From assembly GCA_023301665.1 (NCBI GenBank), contig JALZUL010000146.1, forward strand, positions 1 through 14,753: a stretch of DNA of 14,753 bases, given 5' to 3'. The translations under genes and the position numbers were made by a program. Below, piece by piece: positions 14,016 to 14,753 of this stretch (positions are counted from its first letter, which is position 1; every line of letters begins with the position of its first letter). The DNA comes from Ascidiaceihabitans sp. (GTDB taxonomy: Bacteria > Pseudomonadota > Alphaproteobacteria > Rhodobacterales > Rhodobacteraceae). The notes under the pieces were generated by a model. It was not told the DNA's origin and did not search any database. It saw only the letters and a list, made by a program, of their open reading frames with translations.

Positions 14016-14753
14016 CTAGAATTCGACAACCGCGCGGATCGACTTGCCCGCGTGCATCAAATCAAAGCCTTCGTTGATCTGATCAAGGGTCAGCTTATGT
14101 GTGATCATTGGATCGATTTCGATCTTACCATCCATGTACCAGTCAACGATCTTTGGCACATCTGTACGCCCTTTGGCCCCACCAAATGCAGTGCCCCGCC
14201 AAGAGCGGCCCGTGACCAATTGGAACGGACGGGTCGATATTTCAGCCCCCGCAGGTGCCACACCAATGATGATGCTCTCACCCCATCCTTTGTGCGAGGC
14301 TTCAAGTGCTGTGCGCATCACATCAACATTGCCGGTTGCGTCAAACGTATAATCGGCACCGCCGCCCGTAAGCTCGACCAAATGAGCGACCAAATCACCG
14401 TCTACTTTGGACGGGTTCACAAAATCGGTCATACCGAACTTTTTCGCCATTTCGACCTTGCCCTCGTTCAGGTCAACGCCAACAATCTGATCAGCCCCCG
14501 CAAGACGCAGGCCTTGGATGACGTTCAAACCGATGCCACCCAAACCAAAGACGATGCCACGCGAGCCGATTTCAACTTTGGCCGTGTTGATCACCGCGCC
14601 GATGCCGGTGGTCACACCACAGCCAATGTAGCAAATTTTATCAAACGGCGCGTCCTTGCGAACCTTGGCCAAGGCAATTTCCGGCACAACCGTGTGGTTG
14701 GCGAATGTTGAGCAGCCCATGTAGTGGTGGATCGGCGTGCCATCGAGCATGGA
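14016..14753 (-). CDS. frmA: S-(hydroxymethyl)glutathione dehydrogenase / class III alcohol dehydrogenase, C-terminal part
   Basis: The last 245 residues of a zinc-dependent class III alcohol dehydrogenase; the 5' end is beyond the window edge. The enzyme oxidises S-hydroxymethylglutathione, formed from formaldehyde and glutathione, to S-formylglutathione with NAD and also acts on S-nitrosoglutathione. Visible family marks are GCSTFANHTVV, the conserved CGVTTGIGAV stretch, the NAD-binding GLGGIGL, the acidic VGVDLN that ends the second Rossmann strand, and FGGAKGRTDVP near the C-terminus. In marine Rhodobacteraceae this gene serves formaldehyde removal in methylated-compound metabolism. It is followed by the repeat-rich gap and then by the iorAB-like genes on the same strand. 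The esterase that usually completes the pathway (FghA) is not in view. Confidence 0.93.
   Translation of the reverse strand, partial: SMLDGTPIHHYMGCSTFANHTVVPEIALAKVRKDAPFDKICYIGCGVTTGIGAVINTAKVEIGSRGIVFGLGGIGLNVIQGLRLAGADQIVGVDLNEGKVEMAKKFGMTDFVNPSKVDGDLVAHLVELTGGGADYTFDATGNVDVMRTALEASHKGWGESIIIGVAPAGAEISTRPFQLVTGRSWRGTAFGGAKGRTDVPKIVDWYMDGKIEIDPMITHKLTLDQINEGFDLMHAGKSIRAVVEF

Overview
The window looks like a chromosomal segment of a marine alphaproteobacterium of the Rhodobacteraceae (Roseobacter group). This is inferred from the mid-range base composition, the protein families and the style of gene organisation: a peptide ABC transporter, an acyl-CoA synthetase with an esterase, a periplasmic IorAB-type molybdenum enzyme, and class III alcohol dehydrogenase. 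No 16S rRNA or species marker is present. No phage, IS element or CRISPR array was seen.

Left part (1-2276): the 3' end of a peptide-type ABC transporter ATPase runs rightward and ends at a good rho-independent terminator (727-760). A leftward Tat-like or membrane-anchored thioredoxin-fold protein (778-1257) is divergent from a small alkaline-phosphatase-superfamily phosphodiesterase (1440-2276). Middle part (2304-7407), all leftward: a large exporter-type ABC half-transporter (5370-7208) and then an acyl-CoA synthetase (3236-5137) whose stop codon overlaps the start of an HSL-family esterase (2304-3236). A tRNA-Gly(TCC) lies at 7334-7407. An isolated rightward LprI-domain secreted protein follows (7552-7965).

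Right part (7984-14753), all leftward: class III alcohol/formaldehyde dehydrogenase (partial, 14016-14753), a 300-bp gap rich in inverted repeats, and a two-gene periplasmic molybdo-iron-sulfur oxidoreductase (13256-13714 and 11011-13251). After these comes a tight three-gene operon with ATGA overlaps at both junctions. It encodes a PLP lyase related to diaminopropionate ammonia-lyase, an M24 'pita-bread' hydrolase, and a maleate-isomerase/EutA-like two-cysteine enzyme.

The most interesting content is that three-gene operon. It resembles a reduced, rewired version of the ectoine-utilisation gene set and probably degrades an unidentified diamino-acid-like compound. Second is the 13.7-14.0 kb intergenic region, which holds an 18-bp perfect palindrome next to the iorA-like start, two 22-bp-spaced pairs of TGTACA, and a GTTAAC dyad. 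No transcriptional regulator gene lies in the window, so the cognate proteins are encoded elsewhere.
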